Source: an uncultured Eubacteriales bacterium (GTDB taxonomy: Bacteria > Bacillota > Clostridia > Oscillospirales > CAG-272). From it: a stretch of DNA of 38,507 bases. Within the stretch, counting starts at the first letter, position 1. Each line of letters opens with the position of its first letter. The DNA lies in contig CAKSVM010000024.1 of the NCBI GenBank assembly GCA_934503195.1, forward strand, positions 1 through 38,507, read 5' to 3'. The notes under the pieces were generated by a model that had not been told where the DNA came from, did not search any database, and saw only the letters and a program-made list of their open reading frames with translations. A program made the position numbers and the translations under genes. Shown here piece after piece: positions 6,677 to 15,359 of the stretch.

Positions 6677-9545
6677 TCTGCCCTCCGGATTCCGGCGCGC
6701 CGCCGGTTGTTTCGGGAGGTTCGGGATTTTCGGCGGCGGGCAGATCATTTTCCGCGCGATCGTCCGGAGTTTCGTCTCCGGCCGCGGTGAATCTCACGGT
6801 CGGGCGGCGTTTGCCGATCACAAACCCGGCCGCGACAACGATTATGAAGACCGCGAGCGACGTCCCCGAGATTATCAGTCCGTACTTCACCGCCCACGGG
6901 AAGTAGTACATCTTAACCGTATGCTCGCCGGGCGCAAGCTCGATTCCGGTAAGGCATCCGAGAACCTCAAAGCTCTCGGCCTCCTCACCGTCAATTAAAA
7001 TATGCCAGCCCGCGTCGTACGGGAAAGTCAGAAGGAAAATAGATTTTTCCTCGGTCGCCGTGATCTTTCCATCAAAGCTTGAATCGGTGAAGCTTTCGAT
7101 CTCAAATCCGTTCTCAGCGAGAGTCTGCATGACCTCTTTGAAAAGCTCCTCGTCGATGTACCAGAAGAAATCGACCGAGTTCGCAAGATACAGATCGTCG
7201 GCCGAGAGATTCAGCGTCACGATTATCTCCTCGCCCGCCGGATGCTTTCCGAGCGAGACTACGCGGCAGGTTTCGTTAGTGAAGTATTCCGAGACGTCGG
7301 AGCCGTTGACCTTGAGCTTCGCGTCGCGCTTGTATTCACTCGGGAAGTAGGCGAAGATCTCGCCGTCGGTCACGGGAGTGAAGGTGAAGGTCAGCTTTCC
7401 GGCGCGCGAGGTGTTCGTCTTAGCGTACTTCTTGTGTCCGGTGACGTAGGAGAGTTCGACGTTTTCAAGCGTCGGCTTGACGTTCTTGTAGGACTTGAAG
7501 ACGGTCAGCTTCTCATCGCTTCCGGTCATCCTCGTCAGCAGATCGTTCATGCGGTCCATCGGCGAGAGCTGCTTTTCCATGTCGTAGTCGATGATTCCGC
7601 CGCCGACCATATAGCCGAGCGGAAGCGCGTAATCGTTCTTATAGACGACCGTCTCGTGTTCCTCGTCGGTATATACCGGCCCGCCCCAGAGGTCGTTCTG
7701 CTCGTTCGAGGCGTAGCTCAGAAGATATTTGATTCCGAGAAGGCTGTCCGAGACCGGAGTGCCGCCGAGATACTTCGACCAGTGCGACTTTGACGAATAG
7801 CCCATCTCCTCGAGGAACTTTATCTGCGCGGCGTTGAGCGTCGAGGTCGAGTTCGAGAGTCCGCGGAGATTCAGCGCGAAGTTGTCGTTCGTCTTGCGAT
7901 GCTCGGTCTTTTCGGCGCGGTAGAACGAGGTGTCGTTTTCGTTCACCCAGTCGGCCGCCGGAGTCCAGACGTTCATGAAATTCACGTACGAAGCGCGCGA
8001 GCTGTAGTGAACGTCCTTGTCAAGGCTTATCGTCTCGGCGAGTCCGTTGCAGAAGAGTTCGAGAAGCACCGCGACCAGAAGTATCGTCGTCACCGCGCCG
8101 TCAATCCACTCGTGATGACATCCGGCGAGCAGAATCATATAGACCGCGATCGCGGCGATTGAGAACCAGACGCACATGAGATCGGGCGCGTTCTCATAGT
8201 CGAGCTTCTGGATTATGCAGATCAGAAGTCCCAGCACCGCGCCGACCGAGAGGAACATCCTCGGGTCGATCTCGCGTATGAACTCAAAGACCATATAGGC
8301 CATCACAACGATGACGAAGCAGAAGATGAACGAATACCGGTAATTGAGCCAGTTCGGCCGCTGAAAGCCGTGCCAGACGAGGTCGATCGTGCTGGAATTG
8401 AAGCTGAAAACGAAGAATCCGACGAGAAGTCCGTAGGCGAGCTTCTGCCGCGGGGTGATCTTTCCGGTCATGAAGAATATCGGCAGAAGAATCGTCGTCA
8501 GCGTCCCCGAGAAGACAAACGGCCAGCCCTCGGGGCGCACCGTGTCATACGACGCGGGATAGAGCTTCGAAATGAGGTCGAGAAAATCGAACTTCTGCGA
8601 GAAGCTGAAATTCGGCGTCGAGAAGGTGTTCTTTCCGAAGGTCAGCGAATAGTAGGCCGGGAAAATCAGAATCGACGCGATTCCGACCGCGATCGCCGAG
8701 AATAATACCATCCGCCCGAAGGTCTTCACGAAATGCGCGCGCTCGCCGAGCGGATTCCGCTCCGACGGGGTACAGAGACAGTAGTAGAAGAAAAAGTAAA
8801 CCGCGACCGAGATGCAGACCATGTAGCCGATGTAATAGTTCGAAAAGACCGCGACGGCGAGGGTTATCACATAGAGCTTGTACTTTCCGTACTTTATAAG
8901 CGACTCGACGCCGAGGAAGATCAGCGGGAGAAGTAAGAAGCAGTCAAACCACATCGTGTTGTGCTGCATGACGACGGCGTAGGAGCAGAGCGCGTAGAGA
9001 AGCGAGAAAACGACCTCGTTCACCGGGCGCGTCGGATGGGATTTGTGCAGATACACGCACATATTCATTCCCGAAAGTCCGCATTTGAGAAGGAGAATCA
9101 GGTAAAGAGCCTCGGTTATGTGTCCCTCGGGGAAAAGCGCGACTATTACCGACAGGGGACTTGCGAGATAGTACGCGACGATTCCGAGAAACTCGCCGCC
9201 AAGAGCGCGCTCAAAGGAGTAGAGTATCCCCTGCTCACCGCGCAGAATGTCGCGCAAAGCCTCGAAGTAGTAGACATACTGACCGTTGAGGTCGAGTACG
9301 AGTACCGAGCTTTTTCCGAACGGCCAGACCTCCATCGCGATATAGATGAGTGCCATGATCGCCATCGGGAGAATGAGTGCGAGCCACATATGCCGCATCC
9401 CGGCAAAAGGCGCGTCGATGCGCCGGAAAAACGCCGCGATTCCGGAAAACCGTGATATTCCCGGCGCGGACTGCACGGCGGGCGATTCAGCGGCATTGGT
9501 ACTGAGAGCCGCGCCGCTCAGATTTTCTGTGTTATAGTTATTCAT
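6666..9545 (-). CDS. YfhO-family membrane glycosyltransferase-like protein
   Basis: A 959-residue polytopic membrane protein. After a ~50-residue N-terminal tail come about a dozen hydrophobic helices (roughly 52-510), including the family-typical stretch ILDLNGQYVYY-like VLVLDLNGQYVYYFEALRD and YSFERALGGEF. A large extracytoplasmic beta-rich part follows (about 520-890; contains FPYDAGWHILIDGEEAESF and LAPGEHTVKMYYFPW), then a last helix (about 900-920) and an acidic, Pro-rich tail. YfhO proteins are GT-C-like; B. subtilis YfhO adds sugar to lipoteichoic acid outside the membrane using a lipid-linked donor. A similar envelope-glycosylation role is likely. The start overlaps the DUF951 stop by 4 bp (ATGA). 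Confidence 0.9.
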   Translation of the reverse strand: MNNYNTENLSGAALSTNAAESPAVQSAPGISRFSGIAAFFRRIDAPFAGMRHMWLALILPMAIMALIYIAMEVWPFGKSSVLVLDLNGQYVYYFEALRDILRGEQGILYSFERALGGEFLGIVAYYLASPLSVIVALFPEGHITEALYLILLLKCGLSGMNMCVYLHKSHPTRPVNEVVFSLLYALCSYAVVMQHNTMWFDCFLLLPLIFLGVESLIKYGKYKLYVITLAVAVFSNYYIGYMVCISVAVYFFFYYCLCTPSERNPLGERAHFVKTFGRMVLFSAIAVGIASILIFPAYYSLTFGKNTFSTPNFSFSQKFDFLDLISKLYPASYDTVRPEGWPFVFSGTLTTILLPIFFMTGKITPRQKLAYGLLVGFFVFSFNSSTIDLVWHGFQRPNWLNYRYSFIFCFVIVVMAYMVFEFIREIDPRMFLSVGAVLGLLICIIQKLDYENAPDLMCVWFSIAAIAVYMILLAGCHHEWIDGAVTTILLVAVLLELFCNGLAETISLDKDVHYSSRASYVNFMNVWTPAADWVNENDTSFYRAEKTEHRKTNDNFALNLRGLSNSTSTLNAAQIKFLEEMGYSSKSHWSKYLGGTPVSDSLLGIKYLLSYASNEQNDLWGGPVYTDEEHETVVYKNDYALPLGYMVGGGIIDYDMEKQLSPMDRMNDLLTRMTGSDEKLTVFKSYKNVKPTLENVELSYVTGHKKYAKTNTSRAGKLTFTFTPVTDGEIFAYFPSEYKRDAKLKVNGSDVSEYFTNETCRVVSLGKHPAGEEIIVTLNLSADDLYLANSVDFFWYIDEELFKEVMQTLAENGFEIESFTDSSFDGKITATEEKSIFLLTFPYDAGWHILIDGEEAESFEVLGCLTGIELAPGEHTVKMYYFPWAVKYGLIISGTSLAVFIIVVAAGFVIGKRRPTVRFTAAGDETPDDRAENDLPAAENPEPPETTGGAPESGGQNEN

Positions 9546-9754
9546 CTGGAATTTTCCTCAGCTTTTATTACGCGTTTTATATTCTTTTCGAGCTTTATCC
9601 GCGGGACGGTCATGTCGCGCCCGCAGTTTTCGCAGACGACACGGACATCGCTCCCGACTCTCAGGACGCGGAAACGATTGCTGTCACCGCCGCAGGGGTG
9701 CGCCTTTTTCATCTCAAGTATGTCCCCGACCTCGAATTTCAGTATCTCTGGCAT
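9542..9754 (-). CDS. DUF951 family protein
   Basis: A 70-residue protein with the full DUF951 pattern: EVGDILEMKKAHPCGG, RVLRVGSDVRVVCENCGRD, then PRIKLEKNIKRVI. Cys21, Cys41 and Cys44 probably bind a metal together with His19. It is widespread in Firmicutes; molecular role unknown, possibly nucleic-acid binding given its small, basic, Cys-containing fold (inference). It is the first gene of the operon, with GGAGG (9767-9763) 8 bp before the ATG. Confidence 0.9.
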   Translation of the reverse strand: MPEILKFEVGDILEMKKAHPCGGDSNRFRVLRVGSDVRVVCENCGRDMTVPRIKLEKNIKRVIKAEENSR

Positions 9755-9789
9755 GAGTTTTACCTCCGTGGAAAATTTATGATGATATC

Positions 9790-9818
9790 ATTATATCACA
9801 GATTTCCGGTTTTGTACA
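9790..9818 (-). promoter_or_regulatory. Sigma-A promoter of the DUF951-YfhO operon
   Basis: Minus strand TGTACA (9818-9813), 17-bp spacer, perfect TATAAT (9795-9790), about 35 bp from the ATG. The -35 box is weak. Confidence 0.7.
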
Positions 9819-9929
9819 GAGTATCGGCGATTTTTGCCAAAAAAATTTTCACCTGGCGGAGAATCATGAACATTTCCGGAGGTAAAGTGAACCCGGACAC
9901 ATATTTTTTTCACGGTTCGGCAACAAGTA

Positions 9930-9958
9930 TTGACAAGCTGACTTATATGTGATATAAT
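9930..9958 (+). promoter_or_regulatory. Consensus sigma-A promoter of the Tad/kinase operon
   Basis: Perfect TTGACA (9930-9935), 17-bp spacer, perfect TATAAT (9953-9958). It stands 62 bp before the first gene of the 18-gene unit, and no comparably good promoter is visible inside the unit. Confidence 0.9.
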
Positions 9959-10020
9959 ATATTGAAAAGACCATTTTTTTCGGCAGAAAGAAATGATATT
10001 ATCCTGAAAGGAAGATCGGA

Positions 10021-11115
10021 ATGATAATCGGAACGATAATCAGAATAGCGGTGGCCGACTTTAACAGCGAATACGTCTCGCGCCTCACAGGGGTGCTTAT
10101 GGAGTACAACGACTTAAGCGTCTCGGCCTACGACGACGCCGACGCGCTCGAAAACGCGATAAACGCCGGACGCTTTGACGTGCTTTTGCTCGACCCGTCG
10201 ATGTATTCAAGAAGCCTCCCGCTTGACAGACTGAACGCGGTGATAATCCTTGCCGGCGACACCCCAATCCCGGAATCCTGCGCAAAGTTCGACACGGTGA
10301 GAAAGTACCAGAAGATCGGCAATATCTACTCAAAGGTGCTTTCGGTCTGCGCGCAGAAGCTTCATTTCGGCGTGAACGGAAATTCCGGGCTTCCGGCCGC
10401 GGTGATCTCGTTCTATTCCCCGGTCGGCGGCAGCGGAAAGACCTCGATGGCTCTCATCGCCGCGTCAAAGCTCGCGCTTTCGGGTCATCCGACCTTCTAT
10501 ATGAATCTCGAAAGCTATCCGTCGGACGGATTCTATCTTTCACAAAGCGGCACGGGCGGATTCAGCGCGCTTCTTGAAAAACTCATCATGAGCGGCAGGG
10601 AGAAGGACGACTCGGTCAGCGTCTTCATGCGCAGCTGCCTTCTTGACAAGTCCGCCGATCTCTCGGAAAACTTCTACTACATGAATCACTTTGACAGCCC
10701 GAACGACTATGACGCGATCGAGAAGGACGAGCTTTCAAAGCTGATCGGACTCATCCGCACGTCCGGCGGGTTTGAGTATATCGTCATCGACACCGAGAGC
10801 GGACTGAACGAAAAGATCAAGACGGTATTTGAGCTTTCCGACCGGATCGTGATCGTCGAGAAGCAGGACGCGGTCAGCCGCGAAAAGCTCTCGTCCTTCT
10901 ATTCGCAGAGCTTCATCACCGACGGCTACGGATTCAAGATGAGCCGCCTCGTGAACTTCTACAATCCGAACGGCAGCCCTCCCGTGGACAGCGGTATCGG
11001 AATCGTCGGATACATAGGACCGGTAAACAACGCGGATCCGGCCTCGCTCATAAGGCACAAGCTCGGAAATCAGGAGTCGGGATTCGCGTTTAAGCTGATC
11101 GGACAGAAAGCGTGA
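10021..11115 (+). CDS. TadZ/CpaE-like pilus localisation ATPase
   Basis: A 364-residue two-domain protein. Residues 1-115 look like an atypical receiver (REC) domain: IRIAVADFN at the first strand and LLLDPS with Asp58 at the phosphoacceptor position. Residues 127-330 form a MinD/ParA-type P-loop ATPase with the loop SPVGGSGKTS at 133-142 and the YIVIDTESGL strand (Walker B region). TadZ/CpaE proteins place the Tad machine at a site in the cell and recruit the motor ATPase. It is the first gene of the operon, with AAAGGAAG 6 bp before the ATG, and lies 4 bp upstream of tadA. Whether Asp58 is phosphorylated cannot be judged; TadZ REC domains are often degenerate. Confidence 0.85.
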   Translation: MIIGTIIRIAVADFNSEYVSRLTGVLMEYNDLSVSAYDDADALENAINAGRFDVLLLDPSMYSRSLPLDRLNAVIILAGDTPIPESCAKFDTVRKYQKIGNIYSKVLSVCAQKLHFGVNGNSGLPAAVISFYSPVGGSGKTSMALIAASKLALSGHPTFYMNLESYPSDGFYLSQSGTGGFSALLEKLIMSGREKDDSVSVFMRSCLLDKSADLSENFYYMNHFDSPNDYDAIEKDELSKLIGLIRTSGGFEYIVIDTESGLNEKIKTVFELSDRIVIVEKQDAVSREKLSSFYSQSFITDGYGFKMSRLVNFYNPNGSPPVDSGIGIVGYIGPVNNADPASLIRHKLGNQESGFAFKLIGQKA

Positions 11116-11119
11116 GATT

Positions 11120-12418
11120 ATGGACGTGAAAAAGGGACAGGAAAAGGAACGCGACCTTTATTCCGAGGCGGTAAAGAAGATCCGCGAGGTCATCGAGTCG
11201 GATCCCGATTACGTAAAGCTCAGCGAGGACGCCCTGCGAAAGCGCGCGGGTGAGATTCTTAACAGTCAGATGTCGAGCGTCACCGACGACGAGGAGATGA
11301 AAAGATACTACTCCTCGCTGAACTTCCGCACGCGCGGACAGCTCGTCGACTCGGTCTTCGAGGCGATACGCGGACTCGGAATCCTCGGAAAGATCATCGC
11401 CGACAAGAGCATCACCGAGGTCATGATAAACGGCTACAACAACATCTTCGTCGAGCGGAACGGACACCTTGAAAGAATCCGCGAATCCTTCCGCGACGAG
11501 ACCGATCTGCGCGAGATCGTGATGAAATTCGCCCGCGACATGGGAAGACCGGTCACTGAGAGCAATCCGATAGTCGACACGAGACTTGAGGACGGCTCGC
11601 GAGTCAATATCGTCCTTGACAACATCGCGCTTGACGGAACCGCCGTGACAATCCGCCGCTTCCCCGAGGAGGGAATGACGGTTGAAAGACTGATCGGCTA
11701 CGGCTCGCTGACCGCGGAGGCAGCGGAATTTCTCAAAAAACTCGTTCTGGCGCGCTACAACATCTTCATAAGCGGCGGAACCGGATCGGGTAAAACGACC
11801 TTCTTAAACGCCCTCTCGAACTTCATTCCGCCGACCGAGCGCGTCATCACGATCGAGGACTCGGCCGAGCTTCAGATCCGCCACGTGCCGAACCTTGTCA
11901 GAATGGAGACCCGAAACGGAAACTCCACCGGAGCCGGCGCGATAACGATGCGCGACCTTATACGTTCGTCGCTCCGTATGCGTCCCGACCGGATAATCGT
12001 CGGCGAGGTGCGCGGAGAAGAGGCTCTCGATATGCTTCAGGCGATGAACACCGGACACGACGGCTCGATCTCGACCGGACACGCGAACACCGCCGAGGAC
12101 ATGATCAGCCGACTTGAAACGATGGTGCTTCAGGGCGCGGCCGGACTTCCGATCGAGGCGATCCGCCAGCAGATCGCGTCGGCCGTCGACATCATAATCC
12201 ACCTCTCGCGTCTTCGCGACGGCACTAGAAAGACGCTCTCGATAAGCGAGGTCAAGGAACTCTCGCCAAACGGACGCGTGATTCTGAATCCGCTCTTCCG
12301 CTTTGAGGAGGAGGATCCGACCTCGGCAAAGGTCCGCGGAACGCTTAAGCGCACCGGGAACCCGATGGCGCATCCCGACAAGTTCATCGCGGCCGGAATC
12401 GTAAGTTATCTCGACTGA
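11120..12418 (+). CDS. tadA: TadA/CpaF secretion ATPase
   Basis: A 432-residue cytoplasmic hexameric ATPase of the type II/IV secretion superfamily, CpaF branch, which powers Flp pilus assembly. Visible motifs: Walker A GGTGSGKTT (219-227), Asp box ITIEDSAEL (244-252), Walker B RIIVGEVRGEE (291-301), and His box GHDGSISTGHAN (312-323). The N-terminal part (1-130) is the usual helical domain, including ITEVMINGYNNIFVERNG. Length is normal for the family. It follows tadZ by 4 bp with no strong ribosome site, which suggests coupling to the upstream gene. All catalytic residues are intact, so it should be active. Confidence 0.95.
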   Translation: MDVKKGQEKERDLYSEAVKKIREVIESDPDYVKLSEDALRKRAGEILNSQMSSVTDDEEMKRYYSSLNFRTRGQLVDSVFEAIRGLGILGKIIADKSITEVMINGYNNIFVERNGHLERIRESFRDETDLREIVMKFARDMGRPVTESNPIVDTRLEDGSRVNIVLDNIALDGTAVTIRRFPEEGMTVERLIGYGSLTAEAAEFLKKLVLARYNIFISGGTGSGKTTFLNALSNFIPPTERVITIEDSAELQIRHVPNLVRMETRNGNSTGAGAITMRDLIRSSLRMRPDRIIVGEVRGEEALDMLQAMNTGHDGSISTGHANTAEDMISRLETMVLQGAAGLPIEAIRQQIASAVDIIIHLSRLRDGTRKTLSISEVKELSPNGRVILNPLFRFEEEDPTSAKVRGTLKRTGNPMAHPDKFIAAGIVSYLD

Positions 12419-12456
12419 CTCAGACACGATAAAGCCAAAGAAAGGATTGTCATAAA

Positions 12457-13200
12457 ATGACGCTTTATTATAAGTGCAACATGACGCTGCTTCAACACGC
12501 GCTGGCGTATATCGCGGGCACGCTCGCCGCGTCGGCGGTCGTTTACATATTCTATCATCTTCCCTTACCCTCGGTCGTAATCGGCGCGCTTCTCGGAATA
12601 TACCTCGAAAAGATGTTCGCCGCCTCGACCGTGAGAAAACGCCAGCGGAACCTGAGACTCCAGTTCCGTACATTTCTGGAGTCGATGAGCGTCGCCACGA
12701 GAGCCGGAAACACCGAGATAAAGGCGATGGAATCTGCGCTTGACGATCTCCGCATATCCTACCGCCCCGACGCCGACATAGTCGTTGAGATTGAGAACAT
12801 CCTCACAAGCTACAAAAACGGCGGAATTCAGCTCCGCACGCTCTTTGACGACTTCGCCGACCGAAGCGACCTTGAGGATATAAGAAGCTTCGCCTCGATC
12901 TACAACGTCATCGAGGGCAGAAACGACCGGATCGGAAGCGTTCTCGCCGACACGAGCGAGATAATCGGCGACAAGATCGAGATCGAGCAGGAGATCGAGA
13001 CGACCATCACCTCGGCGAAATCCGAGACGACTATGATGCTCATCCTGCCGATTGTCATCGTTCTCTGTATGTCGCTCATGGGCGGCGAGCTTATGTCCTC
13101 GCTCTACAGCCCGTCGGGATACCTCGCTTCGACAATCGCGCTTATAATCTTCATCGTCTCCTACGTCATAGCCGTCCGCGCGAGCCAGATCGACGTCTGA
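12457..13200 (+). CDS. tadB: TadB-like inner-membrane platform protein
   Basis: A 247-residue type II secretion F-domain protein. It has N-terminal transmembrane segments (about 10-50), a cytoplasmic helical F domain (about 60-185, with FRTFLESMSVATRAG and the E..I......IEQEIETTITSAK region), and two C-terminal helices (about 190-240). TadB and TadC form the membrane platform under the pilus. At this length it is shorter than proteobacterial TadB, as is usual in Firmicutes. AAAGGA stands 10 bp before the ATG. Confidence 0.9.
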   Translation: MTLYYKCNMTLLQHALAYIAGTLAASAVVYIFYHLPLPSVVIGALLGIYLEKMFAASTVRKRQRNLRLQFRTFLESMSVATRAGNTEIKAMESALDDLRISYRPDADIVVEIENILTSYKNGGIQLRTLFDDFADRSDLEDIRSFASIYNVIEGRNDRIGSVLADTSEIIGDKIEIEQEIETTITSAKSETTMMLILPIVIVLCMSLMGGELMSSLYSPSGYLASTIALIIFIVSYVIAVRASQIDV

Positions 13201-13219
13201 GCGGAAAAGGAGTATAATC

Positions 13220-14284
13220 ATGATGATCATAAGCCTTATCCTGTCCACCGCGATACTCGGGTTCTTCGTCTTCCTGACGGCGTCCGCGAATTCTTCAATC
13301 GGAACTCTGCTGAAAAACAGCATAGCCGCCGACAACACCGAAAACATCAAGAACTCCCGCATTGAGCTGAATCTGATAATGGAAAAGGTCAAGCGCATGA
13401 ACGAGCGCACCACGCTCAAGCGCGAGATCGACCCGCGTCTCAAAAAGCGCGCGCTTAAGCTCCAAAAGAAGATAAAGACCCTTGAAAAGCAGAACGCCGC
13501 CGTGAAAAAGGGCGTCAGCGTTCTTGACATCCCCGCCGTCGCGGGATACAGCCTCATCTCGCTTTTCGGACTTGACAACGACTCGGAATTCGTCGCCGCG
13601 ACCTTCAGAAAATGCTGTCAGTTCAAGGAAACTGACGACGCGCAGAGACATACATATTATGTGATCGCGAATCTCTTCGGAAATCTCATCCTCGGCGCGG
13701 GGCTTTTCTTCCTCGCGATAAGCGTCGGACTCGGAACCGGAATGGGAGCCAGAGCCTTCGTCTTCGCGGCCGTTATCCTCGCAATCATCGCGCTTGTCGG
13801 ATATATTCCCTATTCCGACGTCGACTATAAGTTAAAGCAGCGAAACGACTCGATCGAACACGACTTCCCACGCGTCGTCTCAAAGCTCACTCTCCTCACG
13901 ATCTCAGGGATGGAAGTGAACAGCGCGTGGAACATCACCGCGTCAAGCGACACGACCACTCTATACAACGAGATGATGCGCGTGAAAATCGACCTCTCGA
14001 ACAACGTCCCGACCGCCGAGGCCTACACAAAATTCATCAAACGCTGCAACAACACCTACGCCACAAAGCTCGCGACCGCGATAATGCAGAACGCGACAAT
14101 GGGAAACGCCGAAATTGCCCGCGTCCTCTCCGAACTCAACCGAGAGAGCTGGTCTGAATACAAGCACAGCGCGAGACGCAAGGGCGAGATGATCTCAGGC
14201 AAGCTTCTAATCCCGACGATTTTAATGTTCGTCGGAATAATCATAATTATTATCGTTCCTGTCATGGGTGGCTTCAATATCTGA
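13220..14284 (+). CDS. tadC: TadC-like inner-membrane platform protein
   Basis: A 354-residue partner of TadB. It starts with a transmembrane helix (3-22), has a long basic coiled stretch (about 50-100, rich in Lys and Arg: KREIDPRLKKRALKLQKKIK), two central helices (about 150-195), the F domain (about 205-310, HDFPRVVSKLTLLTISGMEV) and a last helix (about 325-352). AAGGAG precedes the first of two adjacent ATG codons. It is the last of the motor/platform genes before the pilin genes. Confidence 0.9.
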   Translation: MMIISLILSTAILGFFVFLTASANSSIGTLLKNSIAADNTENIKNSRIELNLIMEKVKRMNERTTLKREIDPRLKKRALKLQKKIKTLEKQNAAVKKGVSVLDIPAVAGYSLISLFGLDNDSEFVAATFRKCCQFKETDDAQRHTYYVIANLFGNLILGAGLFFLAISVGLGTGMGARAFVFAAVILAIIALVGYIPYSDVDYKLKQRNDSIEHDFPRVVSKLTLLTISGMEVNSAWNITASSDTTTLYNEMMRVKIDLSNNVPTAEAYTKFIKRCNNTYATKLATAIMQNATMGNAEIARVLSELNRESWSEYKHSARRKGEMISGKLLIPTILMFVGIIIIIIVPVMGGFNI

Positions 14285-14314
14285 CGCGGACGATGGTAAG
14301 GAAACGCTGACCCG

Positions 14315-14338
14315 GAGCCGTTTTCACGCAAAACGCTC
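14315..14338 (+). other. Stem-loop upstream of the pilin gene
   Basis: GAGC-C-GTTTT and AAAAC-GCTC can pair (9 bp with one bulged C) around a CACGC loop in the 97-bp gap between tadC and flp. No T tract follows, so it is not a normal terminator. It could be an RNA processing or stability element that raises pilin mRNA over the motor genes (inference). Confidence 0.35.
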
Positions 14339-14381
14339 TCACTCGGCTATCCGTAAATATATTTCTCGAAAGGAAATCAAA

Positions 14382-14645
14382 ATGAACAATCTCATGACAA
14401 AGCTGTACATCGGTACGGTGACGAAGATCGAAGCGGCTAAGGCAGACGCCAGGGCAAAGAGAAATGAAAATCTCATGAACGATGAGCGCGGCGTCGCGGG
14501 AGTCGTTGCGGCGGTCCTTCTCGTTCTCATCGTCGTTCTGCTTGTCGCGGTCTTCTATGACAAGCTCGCAAACTGGTTCAACGGAATGATGGACAAGATC
14601 TTCGGCAGTGAAAATCAGGTTGACAAGGGCAAGCTCAACCAGTAA
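14382..14645 (+). CDS. flp: Flp-like type IVb pilin
   Basis: An 87-residue prepilin. A 37-residue basic leader ends in NDERG, then VAGVVAAVLLVLIVVLLVAV forms the hydrophobic assembly helix, followed by a short polar tail (YDKLANWFNGMMDKIFGS and more). Cleavage by the A24 peptidase is expected after Gly37. The residue at +5 of the mature form is Val, not the Glu found in most type IV pilins. The leader is longer than usual for Flp. The start is ATG 14382, with AAAGGA 9 bp before; longer in-frame versions begin inside tadC and lack a ribosome site. It is the only candidate major pilin in the operon. Confidence 0.85.
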   Translation: MNNLMTKLYIGTVTKIEAAKADARAKRNENLMNDERGVAGVVAAVLLVLIVVLLVAVFYDKLANWFNGMMDKIFGSENQVDKGKLNQ

Positions 14646-14673
14646 TATAATGTCATCAGAAACGGAGCATGGT

Positions 14674-15342
14674 ATGCGAAAAAAATCACTCATAAAGGAT
14701 GAAAACGGACTTGCCGTAATCGAAGCCACTATACTGCTTCCGGTTTGTATCATAATGGTGGTCGCCGTGTACTATGCCTCCGTTTTCTTATGCCAGAAGG
14801 CGAATCTTCAGGCGAATCTCGAAAACGCGCTCATCTATTACAAGAACGCCGACTCGGACACTTACATAGTCCCGACGTCCGAGGTGACTCACACGAAAAG
14901 CGACGGAAAAATCGACTCGGTCGGAAGTAAATACGAAAACCCGACCGCGAAATTCCCCTACCGCTTCTTCGCGATGAATATGAAAAGGGACGGATTCACA
15001 AAATTCTTCCGCTCGATGTGCGGATATATGTTCTTTGACACCGGGGAGAATGTCACCATAAATGTTGAAAATCAGAATTTCGTCATCTACAAGACGATAA
15101 AAGCGACCGCGACGCAGACCGTAAAGCCCGCGGTGAGCCTTTCGCTCGCCGGGGTCGGCGACAGCTTCACGATAAGCGCGTCGGCCGAGGTCGTTATAAC
15201 CGACGGAGACGATTTCATCCGCAACACGGATTTCGCGATAGATATAGTTTCAAAGACAAAGGTCGGCGAGATCGCCTCGGACATCGCAGGAAAGCTTGTC
15301 GACACCTACAATTCGATCAAAGCCAGATTCGGCGTTGACTGA
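14674..15342 (+). CDS. TadE-like pseudopilin
   Basis: A 222-residue protein starting MRKKSLIKDENG, then LAVIEATILLPVCIIMVVAV as the membrane helix. Gly12 followed by a Glu at +5 (Glu17) is the classic class III prepilin site, so it should be processed by the operon's A24 peptidase. The remaining ~185 residues are extracytoplasmic and beta-rich. The ATG at 14674 has ACGGAG 7 bp before it; an earlier ATG at 14650 is possible but less well placed. TadE proteins are minor pilins that start or modulate Flp assembly. Confidence 0.85.
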   Translation: MRKKSLIKDENGLAVIEATILLPVCIIMVVAVYYASVFLCQKANLQANLENALIYYKNADSDTYIVPTSEVTHTKSDGKIDSVGSKYENPTAKFPYRFFAMNMKRDGFTKFFRSMCGYMFFDTGENVTINVENQNFVIYKTIKATATQTVKPAVSLSLAGVGDSFTISASAEVVITDGDDFIRNTDFAIDIVSKTKVGEIASDIAGKLVDTYNSIKARFGVD

Positions 15343-15359
15343 TCACGGGAGAAAACATA

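Noticed and set aside
11804..12673. 289-codon minus-strand frame opposite tadA/tadB
   Set aside because: A shadow frame: the opposite strand encodes all CpaF motifs, and no promoter or ribosome site is present.
12565..13578. 337-codon minus-strand frame opposite tadB/tadC
   Set aside because: It spans two real genes on the other strand and has no recognisable domain.
14285..14381. Internal promoter before the pilin gene
   Set aside because: An AT-rich stretch (AAATATATTT) could pass as a -10 box, but no -35 box stands at the right distance.
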